From JAWKIW01 sp046331175 (GTDB taxonomy: Bacteria; Actinomycetota; Acidimicrobiia; Acidimicrobiales; Acidimicrobilacustridaceae), in contig JAXLRI010000028.1 of NCBI GenBank assembly GCA_046331175.1, positions 1 through 29,914 on the forward strand: 29,914 nt of DNA, written 5' to 3'. The notes beneath the pieces were generated by a model that searched no databases, was not told the DNA's origin, and worked only from the letters and a program-made list of their open reading frames with translations. Within the stretch, counting starts at the first letter, position 1. Each line of letters starts with the position of its first letter. This document shows, piece after piece, positions 28,961-29,914 of this stretch. A program made the position numbers and the translations under genes.

Positions 28961-29851
28961 ATGAGCGACGTCTCGCAGGGCCCCGGCTGGTGGCTCGCCT
29001 CCGACGGCAAGTGGTACCCGCCCCAGCCCACCGCACCGGCCGCCCCCGCCGCGCCGCAGGCCCCGGCCGCTCCCCAGGCGACGCCGAACGCCGCCGGTTA
29101 CGGCGCGGCCCCCGGCTACGGGACCGTCCCCGGCGCCGGCGGCCCCATGCCGGGGGCCCAGCCCGGCTACGTCCCTCCGTCTCCGGCCAAGAAGTCCAAC
29201 AAGGGCTGCATCACCGTGCTGATCATCTTCCTGGTCCTCGGCCTGCTGGGCGGCATCGCCGCCGTCGTCGGCATCGCCTGGCTGGGCAACAAGGTCGACA
29301 GCGGCGAGGCGTTCGGCAAGACCACGTGCGACTTCGTCAGCGAGAAGGACGTCAGCGACGCCATGGGCGGCAAGTACGACCTCATCCAGCTCGGCGGCCT
29401 GACCGCCATCGCCACCCCGGCCCTCGACTCCCGGGTCCTGGCCGACGGCAAGACCTGCTGGGCGACCCCGACCGGCACCGGCAACGGCTCGGTGGTGCGC
29501 ATCGCCCGCCTCGAGACCGGCGACGCCGCCAACCGCTTCCAGCAGGAGCTGACCAAGGCCAAGGGCACGACCCAGGACAAGGGCAACGGCCTGAGCGTGT
29601 CGACCGAGGGCTACCTGAGCAAGGAGCTGAACGGCGTCGGCGACCAGGCGTTCTGCACCACGAGCGACCTGGCCGGCTCGTCGGGCGTGCTGGTGCGGAC
29701 CGGCGACAAGCTGGTCTACGTGTCGGTGGGCATGGACAACATCACCCCGCCGAGCATCGACCTCAACGCCGCCCAGAACGGCCAGGTGAAGTTCGGCAGC
29801 GACGACAAGAGCTGCGAGGTCGCCCAGAAGATCGCCGCCAAGGTGAGCTGA
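28961..29851 (+). CDS. Membrane-anchored protein with acidimicrobial WYPP module and extracytoplasmic domain
   Basis: This 296-aa protein starts with GPGWWLASDGKWYPP (residues 7-21), a short module I associate with Acidimicrobiia and similar in style to the DUF2510 domain at the cytoplasmic end of many actinobacterial membrane proteins. An Ala/Pro/Gly-rich linker (23-75) and a basic KKSNKG lead into one membrane helix (about 83-108). The remaining ~185 residues should lie outside the membrane. They have four cysteines (123, 166, 232, 285), enough for two disulfides, with a TTCDFVSEKDVSDAMGG start reminiscent of DUF3558-type lipoprotein domains. AAAGGA precedes the ATG by 8 nt. The gene is divergent from folD, with two dyads upstream. 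Function unknown. Confidence 0.8.
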   Translation: MSDVSQGPGWWLASDGKWYPPQPTAPAAPAAPQAPAAPQATPNAAGYGAAPGYGTVPGAGGPMPGAQPGYVPPSPAKKSNKGCITVLIIFLVLGLLGGIAAVVGIAWLGNKVDSGEAFGKTTCDFVSEKDVSDAMGGKYDLIQLGGLTAIATPALDSRVLADGKTCWATPTGTGNGSVVRIARLETGDAANRFQQELTKAKGTTQDKGNGLSVSTEGYLSKELNGVGDQAFCTTSDLAGSSGVLVRTGDKLVYVSVGMDNITPPSIDLNAAQNGQVKFGSDDKSCEVAQKIAAKVS

Positions 29852-29890
29852 CCCGGCTGGCTTCCCGGTCTCCCCGACGGCTTCGGCTCC

Positions 29891-29914
29891 GGCCCGGTGC
29901 TCCGGCACCGGGCC
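29891..29914 (+). terminator. Perfect hairpin downstream of the last gene
   Basis: A 10-bp perfect stem (GGCCCGGTGC with its complement at 29905-29914) encloses a 4-nt loop, 39 bp after the stop codon. It ends at the last base of the window, so the stem may be longer and a T-tract, if any, cannot be seen. Confidence 0.6.

Overview
The window is about 30 kb of very GC-rich (roughly 70-75% by eye) bacterial chromosome from a high-GC actinobacterium. Several things point to the class Acidimicrobiia (an Iamia/Ilumatobacter-like lineage): the WW-ASDGKWYPP N-terminal module of the last gene, frequent GTG starts, and many genes whose -10 box sits 6-8 nt before the start codon (leaderless transcription). 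This placement is an inference from sequence style; there is no rRNA or marker tree here. No tRNA, rRNA, CRISPR array, prophage, transposase or integrase was found. The region looks like ordinary, tightly packed core and accessory chromosome, with few gaps over 150 bp and none over 300 bp.

Layout: (1) 2-1742, the end of an FtsX-type ABC permease and its LolD/MacB-type ATPase. (2) 1788-1838, a roughly 50-nt palindromic element. (3) 1904-4291, an XRE/MmyB-type regulator divergent from a PLP aminotransferase, with two identical operator-like dyads between them. (4) 4306-7041, leftward genes for a DedA membrane protein, a CrtC/AttH-like (DUF7064/7065-type) protein and a D-2-hydroxyacid dehydrogenase. 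(5) 7202-8985, a MarR regulator translationally coupled to an MFS exporter. (6) 9010-11216, a proline-rich protein, an unrecognised 386-aa protein and a stand-alone PEP-utilising phosphohistidine domain coupled to it. (7) 11281-12508, an SCP2-like lipid-binding protein and a divergent Fpg/Nei glycosylase. (8) 12501-20623, leftward: GT-C-like membrane protein 2, a heterodimeric ABC exporter, an RmlD-like reductase, malate dehydrogenase and GT-C-like membrane protein 1, a paralogue of protein 2. (9) 20693-22120, an aldehyde dehydrogenase. (10) 22255-25458, an unrecognised 1067-aa protein with a PcfJ-like motif. (11) 25495-25547, a second copy of the palindromic element. (12) 25589-28755, folD, a thioesterase, a chagasin-like lipoprotein and metF on the minus strand. 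(13) 28961-29851, a membrane-anchored protein followed by a perfect hairpin at the window edge.

How the genes fit together: FolD and MetF are consecutive steps of one-carbon folate metabolism at the two ends of one leftward cluster. The two half-transporters at 15647-19437 form one heterodimer whose degenerate ATP site can be read directly from the sequence. The MarR and XRE genes each lie next to a likely target. The least explained parts are the 1067-aa protein, the PEP-domain pair, the paralogous membrane proteins and the duplicated palindromic element, which in both cases lies between convergent genes.
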